Position numbers and translations under genes: made by a program
Shown: piece after piece, positions 9,175-19,221 of the stretch
Numbering within the stretch: position 1 is the first letter of the stretch
Layout of the letters: each line of letters starts with the position of its first letter
DNA from: Onishia taeanensis
GTDB lineage: Bacteria > Pseudomonadota > Gammaproteobacteria > Pseudomonadales > Halomonadaceae
NCBI RefSeq assembly: GCF_900100755.1
Contig: NZ_FNCI01000009.1
Span: forward strand, 1-64,000
DNA length: 64,000 nt
Direction: 5' to 3'
Notes under the pieces: generated by a model
Told to the model about the DNA's origin: nothing
Databases searched by the model: none
The model's input: the letters and a program-made list of their open reading frames with translations, nothing else

Positions 9175-9776
9175 TGCGCGCCGACCTTAAATTGATTCAT
9201 GGCTGGGTGCCCGAGGGCGCCCGGGTACTCGACCTGGGCTGCGGCGATGGCACCCTGCTCGACGCCCTGTCCCGCGACAAGCAGGTCAAGGGCTACGGGC
9301 TCGAGATCGACCCCGACGGCCTGACCGCCTGCGTCGCACGCGGCGTCAACGTCATCGAGCAGAACCTCGACGAGGGGCTCGCCAATTTCGACGACAACGC
9401 CTATGACCTGGTGATCATGACCCAGGCGCTACAAGCCTTGCGCCGCCCCGACCTGATGCTCGACGAGATGCTCAGAGTGGCCGGGGAATGCATCATCACC
9501 TTCCCCAACTTCGCCTACTGGCGCCATCGCCTGTATCTGGGTTTCAAGGGCTATATGCCGGTGTCCAAGTCGCTGCCCCATGCCTGGTACGACACCCCCA
9601 ACATCCACCTGTCGACCTTCAACGACTTTGAACGCCTGTGCCGCGACAAGGGGCTGACCATCACCGACCAGGCCGTTGGCAACGGCGAGCACGAGGCACA
9701 CTGGAGCTCGCGACTATGGCCTAACCTGTTTGGTGAAACGGCGATCTTCCGCGTCAGCCGTGCAGGCGACGCCTGA
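9174..9776 (+). CDS. metW: MetW, methionine biosynthesis methyltransferase-like protein
   Basis: A 200-residue class I SAM-dependent methyltransferase fold with VLDLGCGDG at about 18-26. MetW is encoded with MetX in many proteobacteria; reports from other bacteria suggest it activates or partners MetX rather than acting as a free methyltransferase. It starts within the metX stop codon. Internal motifs include FPNFAYWRHR and an HLSTFNDF segment typical of the family. Confidence 0.93.
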   Translation: MRADLKLIHGWVPEGARVLDLGCGDGTLLDALSRDKQVKGYGLEIDPDGLTACVARGVNVIEQNLDEGLANFDDNAYDLVIMTQALQALRRPDLMLDEMLRVAGECIITFPNFAYWRHRLYLGFKGYMPVSKSLPHAWYDTPNIHLSTFNDFERLCRDKGLTITDQAVGNGEHEAHWSSRLWPNLFGETAIFRVSRAGDA

Positions 9777-9808
9777 CCGCCACCGAGCCTTGCGCGTGGG
9801 ACGTGATC

Positions 9809-10309
9809 ATGATGAAGCATGGGCACCGGCCAAGCGGCCGGGCTTTCAGCCGTGAAATGGCCTGGTGGCTTGGCCTGGTACTGCTACCCGTGCTGCTTGC
9901 CGGCGCAGGCATGGAAAGGGCCCAGGCCGAGCAGTTCGAACGCTTCGGCCGCTACCAGGTCCACTACAGCGCGGTGAACACAAGCTTTTTGACACCTGAG
10001 GTCGCGGCGGCCAGCGGCATCCAGCGCAGCCGGGTGCAGGCACTGCTGAACATAAGCGTGCGCGAGGAACGGCCGGACGGCACCACTCGCCCGGCGCAAG
10101 CCTCGGTGGAAGGCCGGGTCGGCAACCTGGCCGGCCAGTCGCAGCCGTTGAGCTTTCGCAGCGTACGCGAGAATGGAGCCATCTATCACCTGGCGACCTT
10201 CCGCATTCTGGAAGACGAGCCGATGCGCTTCGATCTCAGCGTACGCTACGACCGCAATGAACCACCTGGCGAGGTGAGTTTCATCCAGCGCTTCTATATC
10301 GACCGCTGA
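9809..10309 (+). CDS. DUF4426 exported protein
   Basis: About 166 residues with an N-terminal hydrophobic segment (residues ~18-36) ending in AQA, consistent with a Sec signal peptide and periplasmic location. The mature part resembles the DUF4426 family (FGRYQVHYSAVNTSFL near its start; YDRNEPP and FIQRFY near the end). Function unknown. ATG 9809 was chosen from a cluster of GTG 9803, ATG 9809 and ATG 9812 because of the GGGA at 9798-9801. It follows metXW on the same strand, as often in pseudomonads, and may be co-transcribed. Confidence 0.75.
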   Translation: MMKHGHRPSGRAFSREMAWWLGLVLLPVLLAGAGMERAQAEQFERFGRYQVHYSAVNTSFLTPEVAAASGIQRSRVQALLNISVREERPDGTTRPAQASVEGRVGNLAGQSQPLSFRSVRENGAIYHLATFRILEDEPMRFDLSVRYDRNEPPGEVSFIQRFYIDR

Positions 10310-10326
10310 AACGACCGGGAGCGTCC

Positions 10327-10659
10327 ATGCCAGCCCCCCTTCTAGCCCATCTTGCCGACCTCGACGCCACCGGCGGTCTGGCCATCGCCCTCCCCGATGG
10401 CCGGGCGGGCTTCCTGGTGCGAGTACATGGCCGGCTGTATGGCTATGAAAACCGCTGCCCGCACCGCGACAGCCGGCTCGATATCGACGCGAATCGTTTC
10501 CTTGCGGATGGCGGTGAGCTGATTCAATGCGCCCACCATGGCGCCCTCTTCTTGCCTGAGAACGGCGAGTGCGTGGCCGGCCCCTGCCAGTACGAATCAC
10601 TGGAGCCGCTAGCGCTCCGCGTCGACGACCAGGGCGGCATCTACCTGGCGAGTGAGTGA
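10327..10659 (+). CDS. Small Rieske [2Fe-2S] protein
   Basis: A 110-residue protein that is essentially one Rieske domain. The ligands are visible as Cys44-x-His46 in CPH and Cys68-x2-His71 in CAHHG. It is likely a soluble electron carrier or the ferredoxin part of an unidentified oxygenase; no oxygenase gene is nearby. It lies 17 bases after the DUF4426 gene. Its last 51 bases overlap the 3' end of sfsA on the other strand, an uncommonly long tail-to-tail overlap. Confidence 0.85.
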   Translation: MPAPLLAHLADLDATGGLAIALPDGRAGFLVRVHGRLYGYENRCPHRDSRLDIDANRFLADGGELIQCAHHGALFLPENGECVAGPCQYESLEPLALRVDDQGGIYLASE

Positions 10660-11397
10660 TACCGGCAAGGGCCGCGTCAGCCGTATGCCAACCGGCGCAC
10701 CCTCTTGCCAGTCGACCTCACACCCATAGGCCAGCACCTCGACGCCCGCGGCAACGGCCTCGCCAAGCGCCTGGGCATAGGCAGGGTCGATGTGCGCCGC
10801 CGGGGCGACGTCCTCGATCCTGGTATGCGCCACGCAAAACAGCAATACCGCCCGCCGGCCTTCAGACGCCAGACGACTCAGCACCTCGAGATGTCGACGA
10901 CCGCGCTCGCTGACGGCATCCGGAAAATAGCCGTGGCCGTCGGGCTCCCTCAGGGTGACCTGCTTAACTTCAACATAAGCTTCGACATAAGCCGCGCTAC
11001 CGGCGTCCACGCCAGGCTTGGCCAGGCGGAAATCGAGGCGCGCGCCCTCGACGCGCACTTCTCGCTTCAGTTCGCAGAAGCCCGCCAGCGGCGCGATACG
11101 CCCGGCACGCAGCGCTTCCTCGACGATCGCATTGGTGCGCCCGGTGTGCACCGAGACCAGCGCCGTGCCACCGTCCGGCTGTGGCAGCGCGATCAGTTCC
11201 CAGGTCCAGCCAAGTTTGCGCTTGGGGTTATCGCTCGGTGACAGCCAGACCCGGGCCCCGGGCACGTTCACGGCGCGCATCGAACCGGTATTGGGGCAGT
11301 GCGCCACCACCTCGCGACCATCCTCGAGACGCACATCGGCGAGAAAGCGCTTGTAGCGACGAATCAGGATGCCGGGCACCAGCCGGGGATAGTCCAT
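10609..11397 (-). CDS. sfsA: Sugar fermentation stimulation protein homologue SfsA
   Basis: A 262-residue SfsA family protein with the conserved segments HCPNTGSM, TNAIVEEAL and VEVKQVTL, and a nuclease-like core. Originally described in E. coli as a factor influencing mal genes; its biochemical role is uncertain. It is about 28 residues longer than E. coli SfsA, with an insert near residue 133 and an extended C-terminus that overlaps the Rieske gene. Its ATG shares a base with the stop of the upstream aminotransferase (TGATG), so the two are translationally coupled. Confidence 0.92.
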   Translation of the reverse strand: MDYPRLVPGILIRRYKRFLADVRLEDGREVVAHCPNTGSMRAVNVPGARVWLSPSDNPKRKLGWTWELIALPQPDGGTALVSVHTGRTNAIVEEALRAGRIAPLAGFCELKREVRVEGARLDFRLAKPGVDAGSAAYVEAYVEVKQVTLREPDGHGYFPDAVSERGRRHLEVLSRLASEGRRAVLLFCVAHTRIEDVAPAAHIDPAYAQALGEAVAAGVEVLAYGCEVDWQEGAPVGIRLTRPLPVSLTRQVDAALVVDAER

Positions 11398-12614
11398 CAG
11401 CGGCGCTCCGCCATCGACGGGCCCGACTGACGCGCCAGGAAGCGCCCGAGGCGCGCCACGGCCTCCTCGAGACGCGCAATATCGGCGGTAAAGGCGATGC
11501 GCACATGGTGCTCGCCACCGGTGACCGCGAAATCGATACCCGGGGTGATGGCGACGTTCTCCTCCTCCAGCAGGCGACGGCAGAAGGTCAGGCTGTCCTG
11601 ACTATAGCGGCTAATATCGAGCCATAGATAGAAGGCGCCCTGAGGCACCAACGAGGGCGAAAGCCCCAGGCCCGCAAGCCCTTCCAGCAACGCATCCCGG
11701 CGGCGATGCAGCTCGCGACGGCGGCGCTCCAGCTCGTCGCGGCATTCCGGCGTAAAGGCGGCTAGCGCGGCATGCTGGGAGGGCGTAGGCGCGGCGAGAA
11801 AGACATTCTGGGCGAGTCGCGTCAGCGGCTCCACGGCGCCCTCAGGCGCCACCAGCCAGCCGAGGCGCCAGCCGGTCATGCCGAAATACTTCGAGAAACT
11901 GTTGACCACATAGGCCTCGGGCGCCACCGAAGCCGCCGACACAGGCGCCACGTCATAGGTCAGGCCCTGATAGATCTCGTCGACCAACAGCGCCCCTTGG
12001 TGTGCCGCCACGGTCTCGGCCACCGCGGCGATCTGGCCGGCATCCAGGGTATGCCCGGTGGGGTTGGAGGGGGTGGCCAGCATGGCGAGCCTGGTCTCAT
12101 CGCGCCAGTGACGCTCGATCAGCCCGGCATCCAGCTGCCAGCCGCTGTCCGGGCCCACCGCCACGGTATCCAGTTCGGCCTCGGCCAGCGCCATGAAATG
12201 CCGGTTGCAGGGGTAGGTCGGATCGGCCATCAGCACCCGATCGCCGCGCTGCACCAGCAGTTGGCTGGCCAGCAATAGAGCCCCGGAGGCCCCCGGAGTG
12301 ACGATGATCCGCGAGGGATCGACCCGGGCACCGAAGTGCTCGGCATAATGGCCGGCAATGGCCTCGCGCAGCGCCGGCAGCCCGGCGGCAGGCGTGTAAC
12401 GAGTATGGCCCGCGGCCAACGCCTGTTGGCCGGCAGCGATCACCGGCGCCGGCGTCGGAAAATCGGGCTCGCCGATTTCCAGGTGAATCACGTCGTGGCC
12501 CGCCGCCTCGCGCGCCTGAGCGACCTCGAGCAGGCTCATGACCCGAAACGGCTGAACCCGATCCAGCCTGTCACTGAACGACCCGGCATTGAACGACCCA
12601 GCATTGAACGACAT
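11397..12614 (-). CDS. PLP-dependent class I/II aminotransferase
   Basis: A 405-residue fold-type I aminotransferase. Visible motifs are EIGEPDFPTP, GASGAL (phosphate contact), ATPSNPTG, DEIYQGL and the PLP lysine Lys242 in SFSKYFGMTGWRLGW. It resembles aspartate/alanine-type aminotransferases; the substrate cannot be told from sequence. ATG 12614 follows AGGGAG. The N-terminus carries a short SFNAG repeat encoded by a 15-base tandem repeat, extra to the family core. It is coupled to sfsA and diverges from dksA. Confidence 0.9.
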   Translation of the reverse strand: MSFNAGSFNAGSFSDRLDRVQPFRVMSLLEVAQAREAAGHDVIHLEIGEPDFPTPAPVIAAGQQALAAGHTRYTPAAGLPALREAIAGHYAEHFGARVDPSRIIVTPGASGALLLASQLLVQRGDRVLMADPTYPCNRHFMALAEAELDTVAVGPDSGWQLDAGLIERHWRDETRLAMLATPSNPTGHTLDAGQIAAVAETVAAHQGALLVDEIYQGLTYDVAPVSAASVAPEAYVVNSFSKYFGMTGWRLGWLVAPEGAVEPLTRLAQNVFLAAPTPSQHAALAAFTPECRDELERRRRELHRRRDALLEGLAGLGLSPSLVPQGAFYLWLDISRYSQDSLTFCRRLLEEENVAITPGIDFAVTGGEHHVRIAFTADIARLEEAVARLGRFLARQSGPSMAERR

Positions 12615-12616
12615 AG
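12572..12616. repeat. 15-base tandem repeat at the aminotransferase start
   Basis: Three units of about CATTGAACGACCCAG at 12572-12586, 12587-12601 and 12602-12616. Units differ at one to three positions. Each copy adds five residues (SFNAG) without changing frame, so copy number could vary between strains. Confidence 0.85.
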
Positions 12617-12774
12617 ACGACTCCCTGACGTGACCCCACGCGTGGCCAAGATGAATAGCTAGAATAAGCGACCGATGGCGAGAAATGCCGGGCATTACCA
12701 GCAGACGGCATGGTCAATACGGTATGGTAACCGGTTCACGCAGCGCCTCTACAGCAACGAAGGTGTCACAACGG

Positions 12775-12803
12775 TTGCGTTCGCGGCTTTTTTTCGCTAA
12801 ATA
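12775..12803 (+). promoter_or_regulatory. Possible dksA promoter
   Basis: TTGCGT at 12775-12780, a 17-base spacer and TAAATA at 12798-12803 lie about 80 bases upstream of dksA in an otherwise gene-free gap of 267 bases. The match is moderate; TACACT at 12802-12807 is an alternative -10. Confidence 0.4.
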
Positions 12804-12881
12804 CACTGGGTTTTGGGCCCGCGATGGATAGCACCCGTCGAAGGGTATCGGCCCCAGTCACTCGAGCAATGAGGCAGCCAA

Positions 12882-13319
12882 ATGCCAGCAGCAGCACAAA
12901 CCCCGGAAGCACTCCAGCGATTCACCCCGTACGAGCCGGCACCGGGTGAAGAGTATATGAATGACAAGCAGCTAGCGCACTTCCGGCAGATCCTGCTCGA
13001 CTGGAAAAAGGATTTGATGGAAGAGGTGGATCGCACCGTGCGCCACCTGCAGGAAGACGCCAATAACTACGCCGATCCGGCGGATCGCGCCACCCAGGAA
13101 GAAGGCTTCAACCTGGAACTGCGCACCCGCGATCGCGAGCGCAAGCTGCTCAAGAAGATCAACGAGACCATCGACAAGATCGACGAGGACGATTATGGCT
13201 TCTGCGAGGCCTGCGGCGTCGAGATCGGCATTCGTCGCCTCGAGGCGCGTCCGACCGCGACCCAGTGCGTCGACTGCAAGACCCTCGCCGAACTCAAGGA
13301 AAAGCAGCTCGGCGGCTGA
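12882..13319 (+). CDS. dksA: RNA polymerase-binding transcription factor DksA
   Basis: Binds in the RNA polymerase secondary channel and, with ppGpp, adjusts transcription of rRNA and amino-acid genes. The 145-residue protein has a coiled-coil with the tip motif DPADRA (Asp65, Asp68) and a C4 zinc finger (Cys108, Cys111, Cys129, Cys132) followed by the canonical IGIRRLEARPTA segment. The divergent first ~20 residues are normal for DksA. GAGG precedes ATG 12882. The order dksA-gluQ is conserved in gammaproteobacteria. Confidence 0.98.
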   Translation: MPAAAQTPEALQRFTPYEPAPGEEYMNDKQLAHFRQILLDWKKDLMEEVDRTVRHLQEDANNYADPADRATQEEGFNLELRTRDRERKLLKKINETIDKIDEDDYGFCEACGVEIGIRRLEARPTATQCVDCKTLAELKEKQLGG

Positions 13320-13363
13320 TCGCCCCTTGCCCGCCAGATCTGCGCGGTCACCTTGGCCATCTT

Positions 13364-13389
13364 CGACGGGCACCCTCGGGTGCCCGTCG
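13364..13389 (+). terminator. Hairpin after dksA
   Basis: CGACGGGCACCC (13364-13375) pairs with GGGTGCCCGTCG (13378-13389), a 12-base stem with a very tight loop, 45 bases after dksA. No T-run follows. Confidence 0.5.
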
Positions 13390-13430
13390 GCGTATCAGCC
13401 CCTTGTCACCTGTGCCGATGAGCCCCTGCC

Positions 13431-14324
13431 ATGAACGATTACCGCGGACGCTTCGCCCCCACTCCCTCCGGCCCCTTGCACTTCGGGTCGCTGGTCGCGG
13501 CGCTGGGCAGCTATCTGGATGCCCGTCAGGCGGGAGGGCGTTGGGACGTGCGCATAGAAGACATCGACCCGCCGCGCTGCCCGGAAGGCGCGAGCGATAC
13601 CATCCTGCGCCAGCTCGAGGCCTTCGGCCTTCACTGGGATGGCCCGGTGCGCTACCAGCAAACACGCGGTGAGGCTTACGCGGCGGCGCTGGAACGGCTC
13701 GCTAAGGCAGGGCTCGCCTACCCCTGTAGCTGCTCGCGCAAGCAGTGGCGGGATTACCCCATCTACCCCGGCTGGTGCCGCAACGGCCCCTGCAAGCCCG
13801 AGGCGCCCCTGGCCTGGCGGCTGCGCAGCGACCTTGGACTGCGCCCGGTGGTCTGGCACGACCGCCTCTATGGCCGCCAGTGCCTGGACCCGGCCGACCT
13901 CGGCGACGTGGTGCTCAAACGCAAGGATGCCCTCTGGGCCTATCAGCTGGCCGTGGTGGTCGACGATGCCGACCAGGCAATCAGCGATGTGGTGCGCGGC
14001 TTCGACCTGCTCGACAATACGCCCTGGCAGCGACAGCTGCAGGCTGCCCTGGGGCTGCCTGAACCCCGCTACCTGCACCTGCCGCTAGTGATCGGCGATG
14101 ACGGCCAGAAGCTCTCCAAGCAGAACCTGGCCCGGCCGCTGCCCGAAGACGAACGCGTCCGCCCGCTGTTGCACCAGGCCATCGCATCGCTCGACCAGGC
14201 ACCCGACCCCGCTCTTGCCACCGCACCGGTCGAGGACCAGTTGGCTGCCGCCATCGCTAACTGGACCCCATCGCGAATGACCGCTGGCAGCACATCCAAG
14301 GCCCCGGACTGGCCCGATGCCTGA
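13431..14324 (+). CDS. gluQ: Glutamyl-Q tRNA(Asp) synthetase
   Basis: Attaches glutamate to the queuosine base in the anticodon wobble position of tRNA-Asp. The 297-residue protein is a truncated glutamyl-tRNA synthetase without an anticodon-binding domain. It has RFAPTPSGPLHFGS (HIGH region), RIEDIDPPR, a Cys-rich zinc site (YPCSCSRKQW...GWC) and KLSKQ in place of KMSKS. It lies directly after dksA, the classical arrangement. Confidence 0.96.
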   Translation: MNDYRGRFAPTPSGPLHFGSLVAALGSYLDARQAGGRWDVRIEDIDPPRCPEGASDTILRQLEAFGLHWDGPVRYQQTRGEAYAAALERLAKAGLAYPCSCSRKQWRDYPIYPGWCRNGPCKPEAPLAWRLRSDLGLRPVVWHDRLYGRQCLDPADLGDVVLKRKDALWAYQLAVVVDDADQAISDVVRGFDLLDNTPWQRQLQAALGLPEPRYLHLPLVIGDDGQKLSKQNLARPLPEDERVRPLLHQAIASLDQAPDPALATAPVEDQLAAAIANWTPSRMTAGSTSKAPDWPDA

Positions 14325-14438
14325 CGCAGAAGAGGTCACTGCGCCTGGGTAACGCCGGTCGCCTGGTCGGTTAGCCACGGCGAAGCCGGCTCGCCAAGCA
14401 GTACCAGCGCCACGGGCGTCCACCATGAGGAAAGATTC

Positions 14439-14615
14439 ATGTACGTCTATCGCATCATGCTGTTGCTGGTCTTCGTTGGCTACCTGCTCTCCCCGGTGCT
14501 GATGAATGGCTGGGCCAGCCCCGATAGCGCCTGGTATCGCCCTTTCGTCATCTGGGGGGTGCTGATCGCGCTATCGCTATGGCTGGAGCAAAAGAGGGCC
14601 CTGGATGAGCGCTGA
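14439..14615 (+). CDS. cbrX: CbrX-like small membrane protein, coupled to cbrA
   Basis: A 58-residue protein with two predicted membrane segments (about residues 6-22 and 36-49) separated by a short loop NGWASPDSAWYR and ending in a charged tail. GAGGAAAG precedes ATG 14439. Its last 11 bases overlap the cbrA start, so cbrA translation is probably coupled to it. In Pseudomonas a similar small gene, cbrX, sits at the same place and influences cbrA expression (from memory). The call rests on size, topology and position rather than sequence identity. Another view is a simple leader peptide without its own function. Confidence 0.8.
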   Translation: MYVYRIMLLLVFVGYLLSPVLMNGWASPDSAWYRPFVIWGVLIALSLWLEQKRALDER

Positions 14616-17587
14616 AGGCCTGTCCCCCTTGCTGCTGGTAGGCGGTGGCTATCTGGCGCTGCTTTTCCTGTGTGCGCTGGCGGTAGAGCGGCGCTGGCTC
14701 CCCTCGCGCCTCGTGCACCATCCGGCGATCTATACCCTGGCGCTCGGCGTCTACGCCAGCGCCTGGGCGGTATATGGCAGCGTGGAGCTGGCCGGCCGGG
14801 TCGGCTATGGCTACCTGGCCTACTACCTGGGAGCGGCAGGCGCCGTCCTGCTGGCCCCGGTGGTGCTACTACCGATCCAACGCCTGACCCGCACCTATCA
14901 ACTGGCGTCACTGGCCGACCTGTTTGCCTTCCGCTTTCGCTCGCGCTGGGTCGGCACTCTGATCACCGTGATCAGCGCCATGGCGGTATTGCCGCTTCTG
15001 GCCCTGCAGGTGCAGACCCTGGGCCAAGCGATCCAGCAGCTCACGGGCACGGCGTCGCCGGCGCTTGCGGCGCTCGGGTTCTGCCTGGTGATCGCCGTGT
15101 TCGCGGTGCTCTTTGGCGCGCGTCACACCCACCTCAACGCCCATCAAGACACCCTGCTTGCCGTGATCGCCGTTGAGTCGTTGGTTAAGCTCGCCGCCAT
15201 GCTGGCGCTGGGGGCCATCGCCCTGTTCGGCATCTTCGACGGCCCCAGCGACCTGCAGGCCTGGCTCGAAGGCCCGGGGCTTGCCCATCAAGCCGGCATC
15301 AGAGAGCTTGATGCGGGGCAGTGGCGCACCCTGCTACTGCTGTTCTTCGCCGCCGCCTTCCTGATGCCGCACATGTTCCACCTGACCTTCGCCGAGCGCC
15401 TTTCCCCGCGTGCGCTGCTGCAGGCCGGTTGGAGTCTGCCGCTGTATCTCTTGCTGATGGCCCTGCCGGTACCACTGATCCTGTGGGGCGCTCAGCGCGT
15501 CGGCATTGCGCCTCCGGGCCTTGAGAGCGCCTATCTAGCCTTCGCGCTGTCCGCCTCGCCGTGGATCGATGCGCTGGCGTTCCTGGCCGGCCTCGCCGCA
15601 GCCAGCGGCACCCTGATCATCATTGCCCTGGCCCTGTCGGGCATGATCCTCAACCACCTGGTGCTGGTCGCCCATCCACCGGATCACCGGGGCGACCTAT
15701 ACCGCTGGCTGCGCTGGCTTAGGCGGGCGCTGGTAGTGGCGGTGATTCTTTCCGGCTGGCTCTACTATCGCACCCTGGGGCTTGCCCATGACCTGACGAC
15801 CCTCGGCATCGCCTCCTTCTCCGGTATGGCGCAATGCCTGCCGGGGCTGTTAGCCCTGCTCTACTGGCCCGGCGCCAACCGTAAGGGCATGGTCAGTGGA
15901 CTGCTGGCGGGCACGGGTCTGTGGATGCTGGGCCTGTGGCTGCCGCTGGTCACCGGCCTCTCGCCCTGGGTGCTGGTGCCACCGGGCTTGGAAAGCCTAT
16001 CGAACTCACCCGCCTGGTATACCGTGACGCTGGTGGCGCTGGCCGCTAACGGTGTGATCCTGATTGTCGTCTCGCTGCTGACCCGCACCTCGGAAGGCGA
16101 ACGAACCGCCGCCGAGGCCTGTGCGGCGGATCCGGTGATTCGCCCCAAGCGCCTGCCGCTTAGCGTCAGCCACGGCGAAGACTTCAAGCATCATCTCACC
16201 CCGGCGCTGGGGGCCGATGTCGCCGGGCGCGAAGTCGAGCGCGCCCTGGCGTCACTCGAGCTCACCTCCTGGGAGCGCCGCCCCTATGCGCTGCGACGGC
16301 TGCGTGACCGTATCCAGGCCAACCTTTCGGGGCTGATGGGCCCCTCGGTGGCCCAGGACATCGTCGATCGCTGCCTGCCCTATAGCCGCGACCGGGCCAG
16401 TCTGGAAACAGAGGCGGTCGACGATATTCACTTCGTCGAAAGCCGCCTGGAGGCCTATCGTTCACGTCTCACAGGCTTGGCCAGAGAGCTCGACGGCCTG
16501 CGCCGCTATCATCGCCGCACCCTCACCCAGCTCCCCATCGGCCTGTGCGCCTTCGGCGACGACGATGAACTGCTGATGTGGAACGACGCCCTGGCAGCGC
16601 TCTCCGGCATCGATGGCGAGCGCGTCGTCGGCGCCCACCGAGATAGCCTGCCGGCGCCCTGGGCGGAACTACTCGGTCGGCTGCTCAGCAACGGCCAGCG
16701 CCATCTCTACAAACAGCCGGTGACGCTTGCCGGCAGTACGCGCTATCTGAGTCTGCACCAGGCTACGCTGGATACGGATGACGACGCCTATGGCGGCCGA
16801 GTGATCCTGATCGAGGATCACAGCGAGATGAAGTGGCTCGAGGACGAGCTGGCGCACGCCGCACGACTGGCCTCGATCGGCCAACTGTCCGCCGGGGTCG
16901 CCCATGAAATCGGCAATCCCATCACCGGTATCTCATCGCTGGCCCAGAACCTGCGCTACGACACCGATGATCCCGCGCTATTGGAGACCGCCGATCAGAT
17001 CCAGAGCCTTACCGAGCGTGTCTCGCGCATCGTCGGCTCGTTGGTCGGCTTCGCCCACGGCGGCCATCAGGACAACGCCGGGCGCTATGCCATGGTCAAA
17101 CCCCGCGAGCTGACCGACGAGGCGCTTCACTTGATTCAGTTGGCACGCACGGGTCAGGATGTGATCTATCACAATCATTGCCCCGTCGACCTGGAGCTTG
17201 AGGCTGATGCCCAGCGGATGGTCCAGGTGATGATCAACCTGCTGGGCAACGCCCGCGATGCCAGCCCCGCCGGTGGCACGATCGAGATCGATGCCCGGCG
17301 GCTTGAGGATGTCGATGGCCGTAATGGCATAGAATGGAGCGTGACCGATGCCGGCACGGGCATCGACCCCAGTGTCCGCGATCATCTATTCGAGCCCTTC
17401 ACCACCACCAAGGCACCCGGCGAGGGCACCGGCCTGGGCCTCGCCCTGGTCTATGGCATCCTGGCCGACCACCAGGGGCGGATCCACATCGAATCGCCCC
17501 CCACCGGGCGCGAACGCGGCACTCGCATCGTCATGTGGCTTCCTGTCAGCAGGCGACCACCGAGCAAAGAGGACAACGAGCTCCCCC

Positions 17588-17610
<23 letters not shown>
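14605..17610 (+). CDS. cbrA: CbrA-like transporter-sensor histidine kinase
   Basis: Sensor kinase of the CbrAB system for carbon/nitrogen balance. The 1001-residue protein starts with a sodium/solute symporter-like (SLC5) domain of roughly a dozen membrane segments (about 1-500). A linker corresponding to the STAC region, a PAS-like domain (about 630-745), the phosphoacceptor helix with His767 in GVAHEIGNP, and an HATPase_c domain ([17 protein letters not shown]) follow. It resembles Pseudomonas CbrA in length and domain order. The signal sensed is unknown; histidine transport by the SLC5 part is reported in Pseudomonas. It overlaps cbrX by 11 bases and cbrB by 23. AGAGGG precedes ATG 14605. 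Confidence 0.93.
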
Positions 17611-18961
<1,351 letters not shown>

Positions 18962-18970
<9 letters not shown>

Positions 18971-19040
18971 TCAGGCCTGCTTTTCCGCCTCTACACGACC
19001 ATGGTCTAAGCGCCTGTGAGTTCCAATCGCAGGCGCTTTT
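18962..19040 (+). terminator. cbrB terminators (two hairpins)
   Basis: The first hairpin is an 18-base perfect palindrome, CAGGCCTGATCAGGCCTG at 18962-18979, which includes the cbrB stop and is followed by CTTTTCC. The second pairs AAGCGCCTG (19008-19016) with CAGGCGCTT (19030-19038), followed by a T-run. The second is a convincing Rho-independent terminator and separates cbrAB from the RNA gene downstream. Confidence 0.85.
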
Positions 19041-19070
19041 CCGCATCATGGCAGCCATCTCTGCACCAGT

Positions 19071-19122
19071 TGTTACCATCCCACACAAGAAATGCCCCAG
19101 TATGCGGCACCAAGGGGTAACA
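19071..19122. promoter_or_regulatory. Candidate CbrB enhancer site (TGTTACC / GGTAACA)
   Basis: TGTTACC at 19071-19077 and its inverted copy GGTAACA at 19116-19122 are centred about 125 bases upstream of the predicted CrcZ-like start. This is a normal distance for a sigma-54 activator. TGTTAC/GTAACA half-sites have, from memory, been reported for CbrB in Pseudomonas. The same 17-base context (TTGTTACCAT, C or T, CCACAC) recurs before panB. Confidence 0.6.
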
Positions 19123-19163
19123 CAATCGATGTGCATATCAGACGGAACTGATTCGAAAAAACA

Positions 19164-19176
19164 TAACAAACTGATT
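19164..19176 (-). promoter_or_regulatory. IHF consensus site
   Basis: On the minus strand AATCAGTTTGTTA matches the IHF consensus WATCARNNNNTTR at every defined position. It lies between the inverted repeat and the sigma-54 promoter, where IHF bending would bring the activator to the polymerase. Confidence 0.6.
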
Positions 19177-19196
19177 TTACTGGACTTTCTTAAACA

Positions 19197-19212
19197 TGGC
19201 ATGAGCAGTGCA
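19197..19212 (+). promoter_or_regulatory. Sigma-54 promoter of the CrcZ-like RNA
   Basis: TGGCATG-N4-GTGCA fits the sigma-54 consensus TGGCACG-N4-TTGCW, with the essential GG (19198-19199) and GC (19210-19211) exactly ten bases apart. The predicted start is about 19222-19224, just before the first A-rich motif. Confidence 0.8.
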
Positions 19213-19221
19213 ATGTTTAAG

